Assembly: GCA_012271165.1 (NCBI GenBank)
Contig: JAAXGX010000061.1
Span: 1 to 38,589, forward strand
Direction of reading: 5' to 3'
Length of the DNA: 38,589 bases
Origin: Vicinamibacteraceae bacterium
GTDB lineage: Bacteria > Acidobacteriota > Vicinamibacteria > Vicinamibacterales > UBA8438
This document shows, piece after piece, positions 1 to 6,374 of the stretch. The first letter of the stretch is position 1, and each line of letters starts with the position of its first letter. A model generated the notes under the pieces. That model saw only the letters and a list, made by a program, of their open reading frames with translations, was not told the origin of the DNA and searched no databases. The position numbers and the translations under genes were made by a program.

Positions 1-3
1 CCG

Positions 4-22
4 AGGCGCGCTGTGCGCGCCT
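4..22. repeat. Perfect hairpin at the window edge (copy 1 of a repeated hairpin)
   Basis: An 8-bp perfect inverted repeat (AGGCGCGC / GCGCGCCT) with a TGT loop lies 16 bases beyond the stop of the siroheme synthase-like gene. Almost the same sequence, with only the loop changed to CGT, recurs at 4088-4106. It could act as a transcription end or RNA-stabilising hairpin for the minus-strand operon, or be a small dispersed repeat. There is only a short T stretch beside it on the plus side. Confidence 0.5.
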
Positions 23-38
23 TTGCCGCTCTTGCGCG

Positions 39-602
39 TCAGCCGTCGGCGCCGCCGTGGCGGCGCACCAGGGCGTCGAGCAGGCGCGGCCGGCGTTTCT
101 CCAGCGCGGTTCCCTGCGCGCGCCACGCTCGCCGCTCGCGCTCGGCGGTGACGAGCCACTGCTCGAGCTCCGCTTCCGGCAGCAGCGCCTCCAATCCCTC
201 GCGCAGGAGGCCCGCCAGCGCCGGGGCCCGCCCGTCGGTCGAGATGGCAAACGTGACGCCGGCCCGCCGCACGACGCCGCCGAGGTACGCACTGGCGTTG
301 GCCGGATCGTCCACGGCGTTCACGAAGACGCGGCGCGTCTCGGCTGCCGCGGCGACCTGCCGGTTCACCTCCGGCGTCGCCGCCGCGACGACGAGCCACA
401 CGTCGTCCAGATCGCGCGGCTCGAATGGCCGCCGCTCGATCGCCACCCCGGGCTGCTCGATGCCGTCGGCCACGTGGGGGGCAACGACCCGCACGCTGGC
501 GCCGGCCGCCAGCAGGGCGCCGAGCTTCGCCGCGGCGACCTGCCCCCCGCCGACGACCAGCACGGTGCGGCCCGTCAGCTTGAGGAAGACCGGAAACAGC
601 AT
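39..602 (-). CDS. Precorrin-2 dehydrogenase / sirohydrochlorin ferrochelatase-like protein (siroheme synthase N-domain)
   Basis: This 187-residue protein matches the NAD-binding half of siroheme synthase (CysG-B/Met8). It begins with a short strand and then a Rossmann glycine motif (VVGGGQVAAAK, about residues 16-26). A second conserved stretch, FVNAVDDPANASA, is at about 92-104, and a helical C-terminal part follows. The family oxidises precorrin-2 to sirohydrochlorin and inserts iron to make siroheme, the cofactor of assimilatory sulfite reductase. The uroporphyrinogen methyltransferase half of CysG is absent, so that step must come from elsewhere. The ATG start is 11 bases after the CysH stop, so the gene is the third in the TauE-CysH operon. 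The context supports a role in sulfite reduction. Confidence 0.9.
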   Translation of the reverse strand: MLFPVFLKLTGRTVLVVGGGQVAAAKLGALLAAGASVRVVAPHVADGIEQPGVAIERRPFEPRDLDDVWLVVAAATPEVNRQVAAAAETRRVFVNAVDDPANASAYLGGVVRRAGVTFAISTDGRAPALAGLLREGLEALLPEAELEQWLVTAERERRAWRAQGTALEKRRPRLLDALVRRHGGADG

Positions 603-613
603 CTTACGCCCTC

Positions 614-1381
614 TTACCCTTCTTGTGCCTCCTGGAGCGCCGGCGTCGCCGGGATCGCCGGGCCGTGCAGCCCGCACTCGGTCTTCGCGCTGCCGCGCCA
701 GCGCCCGGCCCGCTCGTCCTCCCCGGCCTCGACCGGACCGGTGCAAGGCTGGCATCCGATGCTCGGATAGCCCCGGTCGTGAAGCGGGTTGTACGGCACG
801 TCGTGTGCGAGGATGTGCGCCCATACGTCCCGCTTGGTCCACCGCACCAGCGGGTTGATCTTGACGATGTCGAACTTCGCGTCCCGCTCGGTGACGAGTG
901 CGGATGCGCGTTGCGGCGTCTGGTCGCGCCGGATGGCGGTGATCCACGCATCGACGCGTTCGAGCTCCGCCCGCAGCGGTACGACCTTGCGCATCTCGCA
1001 GCAGCGCCCGGGATCGCGTTCCCACAGGCGCTCGCCGTGCGCCGCGGCCTGGCCGGCAACCGTCAGCACCGGCGTCACGCCCCGAATCGTGACTCCGTAG
1101 CTCTGCTCCAGCCGCTGCCACAGCTCGCGGGTCTCCGGGAAGAGCAGCTCCGTGTCGAGCGTGAAGACGTCGATCGGCAGGCGGTGACGGCCGATGAGGT
1201 CGATCAGCACGCATCCCTCCGGACCGAACCCGGTCGCGAACGTCAGCCGGGGCGCGTACCGGTCGGCCGCCCAGCGCAGCACGTCGAGCGGCGTCTGCCC
1301 TTCGAGCACCGCCGCCTGCCGGTTGAGGTAATCGCTGTCGATGCCGGCGTCGGCCGGGGGAATCAGGGTGCTCTGTGCCAC
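614..1381 (-). CDS. cysH: Adenylyl-sulfate (APS) reductase, CysH family
   Basis: A 255-residue member of the PAPS/APS reductase family, which reduces activated sulfate to sulfite. It has the iron-sulfur form of the signature: a Cys pair at residues 127-128 (GRCCEMRK) and a CxxC at 210-213 (GCQPC). This arrangement is characteristic of 4Fe-4S enzymes that normally use APS. The C-terminal ECGLH (235-239) carries the catalytic cysteine that forms the thiosulfonate and is recycled by thioredoxin. The best start is GTG at 1381, preceded by a GGAGGG Shine-Dalgarno, and it overlaps the end of the TauE gene by 19 bases. Expression is probably governed by the cysteine leader upstream of TauE. Identification is firm; APS rather than PAPS as substrate is inferred from the cysteines. 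Confidence 0.95.
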   Translation of the reverse strand: MAQSTLIPPADAGIDSDYLNRQAAVLEGQTPLDVLRWAADRYAPRLTFATGFGPEGCVLIDLIGRHRLPIDVFTLDTELLFPETRELWQRLEQSYGVTIRGVTPVLTVAGQAAAHGERLWERDPGRCCEMRKVVPLRAELERVDAWITAIRRDQTPQRASALVTERDAKFDIVKINPLVRWTKRDVWAHILAHDVPYNPLHDRGYPSIGCQPCTGPVEAGEDERAGRWRGSAKTECGLHGPAIPATPALQEAQEG

Positions 1382-2229
1382 GAGACGTGTCCCTCCTCGG
1401 AGGATTGGTTGGGGCAATCGGAGCCGCAGGCGACGATTTCCGGGCCGAGCGCCGCCGGTTCGGCTCGGGCCGGCGACGCGCTGAAGAGTGCGAGCTGCAA
1501 GCCGATGGCGATCAGCACGGCGGCGAGACCGGCGCGCAGCGCGCGCTCCGGAACGGCCGTTGCGAGTCGGGCCCCGATGAGCACGCCGGGTACGGCTCCC
1601 ACCAGCACCGTGCCGGCGAGCGCGACGTCGACGCGACCCGCCAGCCCGTGGCCGACGGTCGCTATCGACGAGAGCACCAGGGCATGCACCAGGTCCGTGC
1701 CGACAATGGTGGTGGCGCTCAGCGGATAGCAGAGCGCGAGGACGCACAGCAGCAGCGAGCCGCTCCCGATGCTGGTCATGCTCACGAGCATGCCGGTCGC
1801 GAAGCCGAGCGCGACGGTGACCGGCCGCCGCGGCGCGTGCCGCGGATGGGCCCGCGCGCCGGCGGTGAAGCGGACGAGCACCGCCACCCCCGCGGCCATC
1901 AGGATGACCCCGAGCCCGCGGCTCAGGTACGCATCGAGCACGTTCGCGGGCAGGCGGTTGAGCACCCAGACGCCGGCGACTGCCCCTGGGATGGAGCCGA
2001 GCGCGAGGCGCCCGACGGTTTGCCAGTGCACCTCGCCCCGGAGCGCGTAGATCCCGCCGCCGAACAGCTTCATGCCGCTTGCGATCAGGACGTCGGAGCC
2101 GATCGCGATCGACGCCGGAACGCGGGAGATGAGGATGAGCGCCGGGGTGAGGAGCGCGCCGCCGCCGGTCGACGTGGCGCCGACCACGACGCCGACGAGC
2201 AGGCCAATCAGGCTGGGTCCGTAATCCAT
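1363..2229 (-). CDS. TauE/SafE-family sulfite/organosulfonate transport permease
   Basis: A 288-residue hydrophobic protein of the TauE/SafE (TSUP) family, with the usual N-terminal glycine-rich helix (TSTGGGALLTPALIL) and a repeat of it in the second half (MTSIGSGSLLL). About eight membrane segments are visible. Members move sulfite, sulfonates or sulfate, and the position ahead of cysH and the siroheme gene points to sulfate uptake or sulfite export during cysteine synthesis. A soluble tail after the last helix carries two cysteines (ACGSDC). ATG at 2229 is the chosen start; a TTG three codons earlier is possible. No Shine-Dalgarno fits, because a terminator U-tract occupies the bases just upstream. 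That suggests translation starts from a U-rich, SD-less leader. Confidence 0.88.
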   Translation of the reverse strand: MDYGPSLIGLLVGVVVGATSTGGGALLTPALILISRVPASIAIGSDVLIASGMKLFGGGIYALRGEVHWQTVGRLALGSIPGAVAGVWVLNRLPANVLDAYLSRGLGVILMAAGVAVLVRFTAGARAHPRHAPRRPVTVALGFATGMLVSMTSIGSGSLLLCVLALCYPLSATTIVGTDLVHALVLSSIATVGHGLAGRVDVALAGTVLVGAVPGVLIGARLATAVPERALRAGLAAVLIAIGLQLALFSASPARAEPAALGPEIVACGSDCPNQSSEEGHVSWHRAP

Positions 2230-2231
2230 GG

Positions 2232-2273
2232 AAAACAAAAAAAGGCCCGGGAAGCGTTTGCCTCCCGGGCCTT
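2232..2273 (-). terminator. Intrinsic terminator immediately upstream of the TauE start
   Basis: Read on the minus strand there is an 11-bp perfect stem (AAGGCCCGGGA / TCCCGGGCCTT). It is extended by an imperfect GC pair region around a short loop and is followed by seven T, one G and four T. The tract stops two bases before the TauE ATG. A terminator here cannot serve an upstream gene on this strand, since only the leader frame precedes it. Regulated premature termination is the natural reading. Confidence 0.85.
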
Positions 2274-2311
2274 CAGTCTTGTGCGTTGATGTGGTTGTTT
2301 GCGTGTCTGGC

Positions 2312-2407
2312 TTACGTCAACACGACGCGACCGGCGGCGCGGGGGCCCGGAGGGGCCTCCATACAACAGCAACAACAGGCGCCGCCGAAGCGCGCGTGGG
2401 TGCGCAT
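2312..2407 (-). CDS. Cysteine-run leader peptide (31 residues)
   Basis: ATG at 2407 opens a 31-codon frame ending in TAA at 2314-2312. Residues 11-15 are five consecutive cysteines (codons TGT TGT TGC TGT TGT, 2377-2363), followed by a proline- and arginine-containing tail. The frame stops 38 bases before the terminator stem. There is no Shine-Dalgarno; the -10 element ends only eight bases before the ATG, so the peptide may be translated from a leaderless transcript. Cysteine-rich leader peptides controlling sulfur genes are known in mycobacteria; one in front of TauE and cysH fits the same logic. The product is probably not functional in itself; the act of translating it is the sensor. Confidence 0.75.
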   Translation of the reverse strand: MRTHARFGGACCCCCMEAPPGPRAAGRVVLT

Positions 2408-2415
2408 CGCCGATC

Positions 2416-2445
2416 ATTGTGGACCAGGGGCGCTGTCGGCGTCAA
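2416..2445 (-). promoter_or_regulatory. Promoter of the cysteine leader/sulfur operon
   Basis: On the minus strand a TTGACG -35 (2445-2440) and a CACAAT -10 (2421-2416) are separated by 18 bases. The predicted start of transcription falls within a base or two of the leader-peptide ATG at 2407. Confidence 0.6.
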
Positions 2446-2484
2446 GCCGGGCCCCGGGGCCGGCCGGGGCCCGGCGCCGGGTCG

Positions 2485-4002
2485 TCAGGGACGCTCCGCG
2501 GTGGCGGCGTCCAGGTAGTGCCGGCCGAACACGGCCGACGTGCGTGCGACCGCGCGGTAGCCGCCGTCGGGCGTGGCCGCCGCTATCTCGCCCGGCTCGC
2601 GCGCGGCCGGCAGGTCGGGACCCGCAGCCAGCGCTTCGATCAGCGGCCGGCCGGCCATGGTCGGCGCGGCCGCCAGGCCGAGGAGGTACAAGAAGGTGGG
2701 GGCGAGATCGACGTTCGACGTCGGCAGCGACACCTCGCTGCCGACCGCAAGGTCGGGGCCGGCGGCGATCAGCGCGTTGTGGATGTCGTACGGGCTCGCG
2801 CTGCCGTGTCCGGCCGTGCCCCCCGCCGCGCTCGTCCCGCGGTAGCCGTAGAGGTTCTCGGCGTCGGTCCAGGCCGGCGAGTAGAGGATGTCGGCGGCGC
2901 GTTCGTGGTCCCACCGCGCGTCAGCGAGTCCCAGGGTGCCCGCCACGCGTCCGTCGCGCGTGAAGATGGCCCCGATCCGATCCGAGCCCTGCAGGGCCTC
3001 GACGATGCGCGCCACGGCGTCCGGGTCGCCGTCGCGCACGTAGACGGCGCCGCCGCCGGCGACGATGCGCGGCGTGCCGTCCGGCAGCTCCCCGGCGAAG
3101 GGAGCCAGGAGCGCGTCGAGATTCACGCCGCCCGTATGCGTCGAGAAGCCGTGGTCGGACGTCACCCAGATGTTGAACGTTGCCAGCCGGCCGGCGGCTC
3201 GGAGTCCGTCCTGGAGCCGTCCGAGCTCCTCGTCCACCGCGCGGAGCGCCAGGACGGAGGTCGGATGGCCAATGCCCCTGGCGTGCGCGGTCGTGTCGGG
3301 GTCGCTCAGCCAGAGGATGGCGACCGCCGGGTCGATGCGGTCGAGACCGATCTGGAGAAACGCGTCGACGATGTAGCGGTTGCGGGCGCGGTTGGGCAGG
3401 GCGGCGGGCGGGGGCCGGCCCAGTCGCCGGCGCACGGCCTCGCCGAGTGCGGCCGGCAGCGCGTACTCGTAGTGGATGATGCCCCCGCCGGCGACCGTGT
3501 GGTTGAGCAGATAGGAGGAGCCGCTGGAGCCGGCGCTGGCGACGAGCAGCCGCATGCCCGCCCCGGCCAGTCGTTCGCCGAGCGTCGGCGCCGTGAGCAG
3601 CGCCGCCTCGGCGCGCTCGATGCGGAGCAGGTTGGCCCGCTCGGCCGTGCTCAGGAAGCGCGCGGGGTCGACGCGCGGAAAGAAGACGGAGTTGCCCAGC
3701 AGGCCGTGCGTCTCGGGGTAGGCGCCGGTGGCAATGGAGGCCGCGTTGACGCGCGTCACCGTCGGATAGACCGCGTGATGATCCGTGAAGACGACGCCCC
3801 GCCGGGCGAGCGCATGGAGATTCGGCATCAGCGCCGGCGTGACGTAGTCGGGCCGCAGGCCGTCGAGGACGACCAGCAGGTGCCGGCTTTGCGCGCGGTC
3901 GCGCGGGACGGGTGCGGATGCCGAGGGCGGCGGCGGTGCGCTGCAGGCGGCGCCGAGGAGACACGCGAGACCGACGCCGACCGCGGTGAGACGGGCGCTC
4001 AT
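2485..4002 (-). CDS. Exported alkaline-phosphatase-superfamily lipoprotein, nucleotide pyrophosphatase/phosphodiesterase-like
   Basis: A 505-residue protein with a lipoprotein signal (MSARLTAVG...LLGAAC), so it should be anchored outside the inner membrane. The mature part has the type I phosphodiesterase pattern. A first metal-binding Asp lies in VVLDGLRPDY, the nucleophile Thr is in YPTVTRVN, an Asp and His are in SDPDTTAHARG, and the Asp-His pair with a later His are in SDHGFSTHTGG. Such enzymes hydrolyse phosphodiesters, nucleotides or sulfate esters; the exact substrate cannot be read here. ATG at 4002 is chosen because it places the lipobox correctly; a longer in-frame extension upstream lacks a signal. 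The gene stands alone, divergent from the dioxygenase at 4167. Confidence 0.85.
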   Translation of the reverse strand: MSARLTAVGVGLACLLGAACSAPPPPSASAPVPRDRAQSRHLLVVLDGLRPDYVTPALMPNLHALARRGVVFTDHHAVYPTVTRVNAASIATGAYPETHGLLGNSVFFPRVDPARFLSTAERANLLRIERAEAALLTAPTLGERLAGAGMRLLVASAGSSGSSYLLNHTVAGGGIIHYEYALPAALGEAVRRRLGRPPPAALPNRARNRYIVDAFLQIGLDRIDPAVAILWLSDPDTTAHARGIGHPTSVLALRAVDEELGRLQDGLRAAGRLATFNIWVTSDHGFSTHTGGVNLDALLAPFAGELPDGTPRIVAGGGAVYVRDGDPDAVARIVEALQGSDRIGAIFTRDGRVAGTLGLADARWDHERAADILYSPAWTDAENLYGYRGTSAAGGTAGHGSASPYDIHNALIAAGPDLAVGSEVSLPTSNVDLAPTFLYLLGLAAAPTMAGRPLIEALAAGPDLPAAREPGEIAAATPDGGYRAVARTSAVFGRHYLDAATAERP

Positions 4003-4087
4003 CGAGCAGCTTCGTTCAGATGGGGCTTTGCCCCAAGCCCCCGGCGTCCGCTTGCGGGGGCCCCATAGCCCCGCGCCGCTACCGCCG

Positions 4088-4106
4088 AGGCGCGCCGTGC
4101 GCGCCT
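4088..4106. repeat. Hairpin repeat, copy 2
   Basis: AGGCGCGC-CGT-GCGCGCCT is the same 8-bp stem as at 4-22, with the flanking CCG also conserved. It sits in the shared upstream region of two divergent genes, so it is not simply a terminator. Confidence 0.5.
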
Positions 4107-4130
4107 TGGGGAGTCCATCTCCCGGGGCGC

Positions 4131-4155
4131 AGTATAGCAACGGGATCGCTATAAT
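4131..4155. promoter_or_regulatory. Divergent promoter with palindromic operator candidate
   Basis: A consensus TATAAT at 4150-4155 points toward the dioxygenase ATG at 4167, and TATACT on the other strand (4136-4131) points toward the phosphodiesterase gene. Both -10 boxes overlap an inverted repeat, TATAGC (4133-4138) and GCTATA (4148-4153), separated by nine bases. The symmetry is compatible with a dimeric repressor. No good -35 is seen in either direction. Confidence 0.45.
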
Positions 4156-4166
4156 CGGGCAGCGTC

Positions 4167-5033
4167 ATGCCCAATCTCACGGAGCCGGCCGCGCAGGCCG
4201 CGGCGTTGCGAATCCAACCGGTCACCCCGGTCATCGGCGCCGAGGTGTCGGGCGTCGACCTGACCCGGCCGCTCGACGACGCCGTGCTGGCGGCGTTGAA
4301 GGACGCCTGGGCGAAGCACCTCGTCCTGTTCTTTCGCGACCAGGACCTGACGTTCGAGCAGCACAAGGCGCTGGGGCGGCGGTTCGGCGAGCTGCACATT
4401 CACCCGGCCGCGCCGAAGGACGCGGAGCATCCCGAGATTCTCGTCGTTCACGGCGACGACAAGGTCGAGTTCGTCGCCGGGAGCCTCTGGCACTCGGACG
4501 TCTCGTGCGACGTCGAGCCGCCGATGGCCAGCATCCTGCGGATCGTCCAGTTGCCGTCGTCGGGCGGCGACACGCTGTTCGCCAGCATGTACGCCGCCTA
4601 CGAGGGACTCTCGGACCGCATGCAGCGGATGCTGGCCGGGCTGACCGCCGTGCACGAGGGCGAGCAGTACTACCGCGGCCGCTACGGCCCCGGGGACCTG
4701 CGGGACGGCAGCTACCCGTCGGCCGAGCATCCGGTCATCCGCACGCATCCGGTCACCGGCCGGCCGGCGCTCTACGTCAACGAGGGGTTCACGACGCGCA
4801 TCAAGGAGCTGCCGCTGCCCGAGAGCGACGCGCTGCTGGCGTTTCTCTTCAGGCACTGCGCGCGGCCCGACTACCACTGCCGCTTCCAGTGGCGCCGGCA
4901 CTCGGTCGCCTTCTGGGACAACCGCTGCGCCCAGCACCTGGCCATCTGGGACTACTACCCGGAGACCCGCCACGGCTACCGCGTCACCATCAGGGGGGAC
5001 GCCCCGTTCTACGACCCCGACCGGGGGCGGTGA
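4167..5033 (+). CDS. TauD/TfdA-family Fe(II)/2-oxoglutarate dioxygenase
   Basis: A 288-residue enzyme with the family's jelly-roll layout. The iron-binding HxD is at His109-Asp111 (LWHSDVSCD), the distal His is near residue 257 (RCAQHLAIWDYY), and the 2-oxoglutarate-binding Arg follows in RHGYRV. Members oxidise taurine, alkyl sulfates or aromatic ethers, using 2-oxoglutarate and O2 and releasing succinate. With sulfur genes on both sides, a sulfonate or sulfate-ester substrate is plausible, but the sequence does not fix it. The -10 box ends only 11 bases before the ATG, so the 5' leader is very short. The 3' end overlaps the convergent avtA gene by 25 bases. Confidence 0.92.
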   Translation: MPNLTEPAAQAAALRIQPVTPVIGAEVSGVDLTRPLDDAVLAALKDAWAKHLVLFFRDQDLTFEQHKALGRRFGELHIHPAAPKDAEHPEILVVHGDDKVEFVAGSLWHSDVSCDVEPPMASILRIVQLPSSGGDTLFASMYAAYEGLSDRMQRMLAGLTAVHEGEQYYRGRYGPGDLRDGSYPSAEHPVIRTHPVTGRPALYVNEGFTTRIKELPLPESDALLAFLFRHCARPDYHCRFQWRRHSVAFWDNRCAQHLAIWDYYPETRHGYRVTIRGDAPFYDPDRGR

Positions 5034-6301
5034 ACGGCGGCGCCCCCGTCGTACGCCCGGCGCACCTCGTCGGCGATGATGTCGAGGCCGCGCTCGATGC
5101 GTCCCCAGTCGTCGGCGTAGCTGATGCGGATGCACTCGCGCTTGTGCGGCCAGTCGTCGTCCTCGAGCCCCGGAAAGAAGTAGTGCCCCGAGACGACGAT
5201 GACGCCGCGCGCCTTGAGCCGCTCGTAGAGCGCGCCGTTGGTGATGGGCAGGCCCGGCATCCAGAGCCAGAGGAAGAACGCCCCCTCCGGCTTGTGGATG
5301 CGAACGTCGTACGCCTCGAGACCGGCGCGGAGCCGATCGACGGCGCGCCGCGCGCGGGCCGCGTAGTGCGGCCGGACGACGTCGCGGGCGAGCGCGAGCA
5401 CCTCGCCGCTGGCGACCAGATCGGTGGCCAGGGCCGGGCCGAGGCTGCCCGGCGCCAGGCAGAAGATGGCCGTGGCGGCGACGAGCGCCTCGATGATCGC
5501 CTCGTTCGCGATCACGATGCCGGTCCGCAGCCCCGGCAGCCCCAGCTTCGACAGGCTCATGCAGACGACCGTGTGCTCGTCCCAGACCGGCGTCGCGTCG
5601 CCGAACACGATGCCGGGGAACGGCGACCCGTACGCGGTGTCCAGGATGAGCGGCACGCCGCGGGCGCGGGCGGCGGCGCGCAGGCGCTCGACCTCCGCGT
5701 CGGTGACGACGTTGCCGGTCGGGTTGGTGGGGCGCGACAGGCAGATGGCGCCGATGTCCTCGATGGCGTCCAGCCCCTCGAAGTCCACCCCGTACTTGAA
5801 GAGCCTGTCGCCGAGGTCGTGGATGGCGGGCCGGCGCGACGTGAACAGGCCCGGCGCGAAGCCGACGTCGGCGTAGCCGATGTACTCGGGGGCGAGCGGC
5901 AGCAGGATGCGGCGGGCGGGGCGGCCGCCGCCGGCCGGACCGGCGAGGAGGTTGAACAGGGCCAGGAACGCGGACTGGCTGCCGTTGGTCAGGGCGATGT
6001 TCCGCGGGCCGACCGCCCAGCCGAGCTCGCGCCGGAGCAGCGCGGCCAGGGCGCGGGCGAAGCCGCGGTCGCCGTCCGGGCCTCCGTAGGTGCCTATCGC
6101 GCGCCCGAACGCGCCGCCGGGTTGCAGCAGGCGCTGCATGTGGCGGCGAAACACCGCCTCGGCGGCCGGGATGAGGCTCGGGGTCCCGCCGCCGAGGTTC
6201 ATGATGTCGCCGCCGGCCTCCGCGACCGCGCCGAGGTCGGCCATCAGCGACCGCGCGCCCGAGTCGCGCAGCAGCCTCCGCCCGTACGCCGACAGCTCCA
6301 T
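5009..6301 (-). CDS. avtA: Valine-pyruvate aminotransferase
   Basis: A 430-residue fold-type I PLP aminotransferase that resembles E. coli AvtA throughout. Matching stretches include NIALTNGSQSAF (101-112), PLAPEYIGYAD (135-145), SRPTNPTGNV (189-198) and MSLSKLGLPG (248-257, with Lys252 binding PLP). IHKPEGAFFLWLW and YERLKARGV lie in the C-terminal half. It interconverts valine/2-oxoisovalerate and alanine/pyruvate in the cytoplasm. ATG at 6301 is preferred over the in-frame GTG at 6313 because it aligns with the E. coli N-terminus and has a GGGGTGA ribosome site eight bases upstream. It is not in an obvious operon. Confidence 0.94.
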   Translation of the reverse strand: MELSAYGRRLLRDSGARSLMADLGAVAEAGGDIMNLGGGTPSLIPAAEAVFRRHMQRLLQPGGAFGRAIGTYGGPDGDRGFARALAALLRRELGWAVGPRNIALTNGSQSAFLALFNLLAGPAGGGRPARRILLPLAPEYIGYADVGFAPGLFTSRRPAIHDLGDRLFKYGVDFEGLDAIEDIGAICLSRPTNPTGNVVTDAEVERLRAAARARGVPLILDTAYGSPFPGIVFGDATPVWDEHTVVCMSLSKLGLPGLRTGIVIANEAIIEALVAATAIFCLAPGSLGPALATDLVASGEVLALARDVVRPHYAARARRAVDRLRAGLEAYDVRIHKPEGAFFLWLWMPGLPITNGALYERLKARGVIVVSGHYFFPGLEDDDWPHKRECIRISYADDWGRIERGLDIIADEVRRAYDGGAAVHRPRSGS

Positions 6302-6374
6302 GGTTGCCGTCACCCCATCCGCCGGAACCCCCGCAGGGGATTCCCGGCAGGCCGGTCACCGGCCGCGGTCGCCG

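Larger units (their letters stand above)
2229..2407 (-). promoter_or_regulatory. Putative cysteine attenuator region ahead of the TauE-CysH-siroheme operon
   Basis: The transcribed leader carries a small reading frame with five tandem Cys codons, then an intrinsic terminator ending at the TauE start. Two RNA segments compete. The leader segment at 2356-2344 (GCCCCUCCGGGCC in RNA) can pair over seven consecutive bases (GGCCCGG, plus three more after a bulge) with the 5' arm of the terminator at 2271-2260. It can also fold on itself as GGCCC-CUCC-GGGCC. Ribosome stalling at the Cys codons when cysteinyl-tRNA is scarce would favour the antiterminator pairing. Quick passage would leave the terminator free. 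The elements are directly visible; the mechanism is inference from classical amino-acid attenuation. Confidence 0.7.
4003..4166. other. Structured intergenic region with stacked hairpins
   Basis: This gap between divergent genes holds several inverted repeats: GGGGC-TTT-GCCCC at 4022-4034, a GCCCCC/GGGGGC pair around 4037-4061, and the AGGCGCGC hairpin at 4088-4106. The 5' untranslated region of the phosphodiesterase gene would therefore be strongly folded. No small gene was found in it. Confidence 0.6.

Noticed and set aside
2208-2417. A 69-codon frame through the leader encoding five consecutive leucines, which would suggest a leucine attenuator.
   Set aside because: The same bases read one frame over give five cysteines in a compact peptide that stops before the terminator, and the downstream genes are for sulfur. 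The leucine frame runs through the terminator and into the TauE gene. It is probably a by-product of the TGT/TTG repeat, although translation of it cannot be excluded.
2485-4140. Longer version of the phosphodiesterase gene starting at 4140.
   Set aside because: The extra ~46 residues show no signal or domain and would bury the lipoprotein signal that begins at the ATG at 4002.
4167-5033. Calling the dioxygenase taurine dioxygenase (tauD).
   Set aside because: The catalytic residues are shared by the whole TauD/TfdA family and no taurine-specific feature was identified. The ABC importer is distant and separately transcribed.
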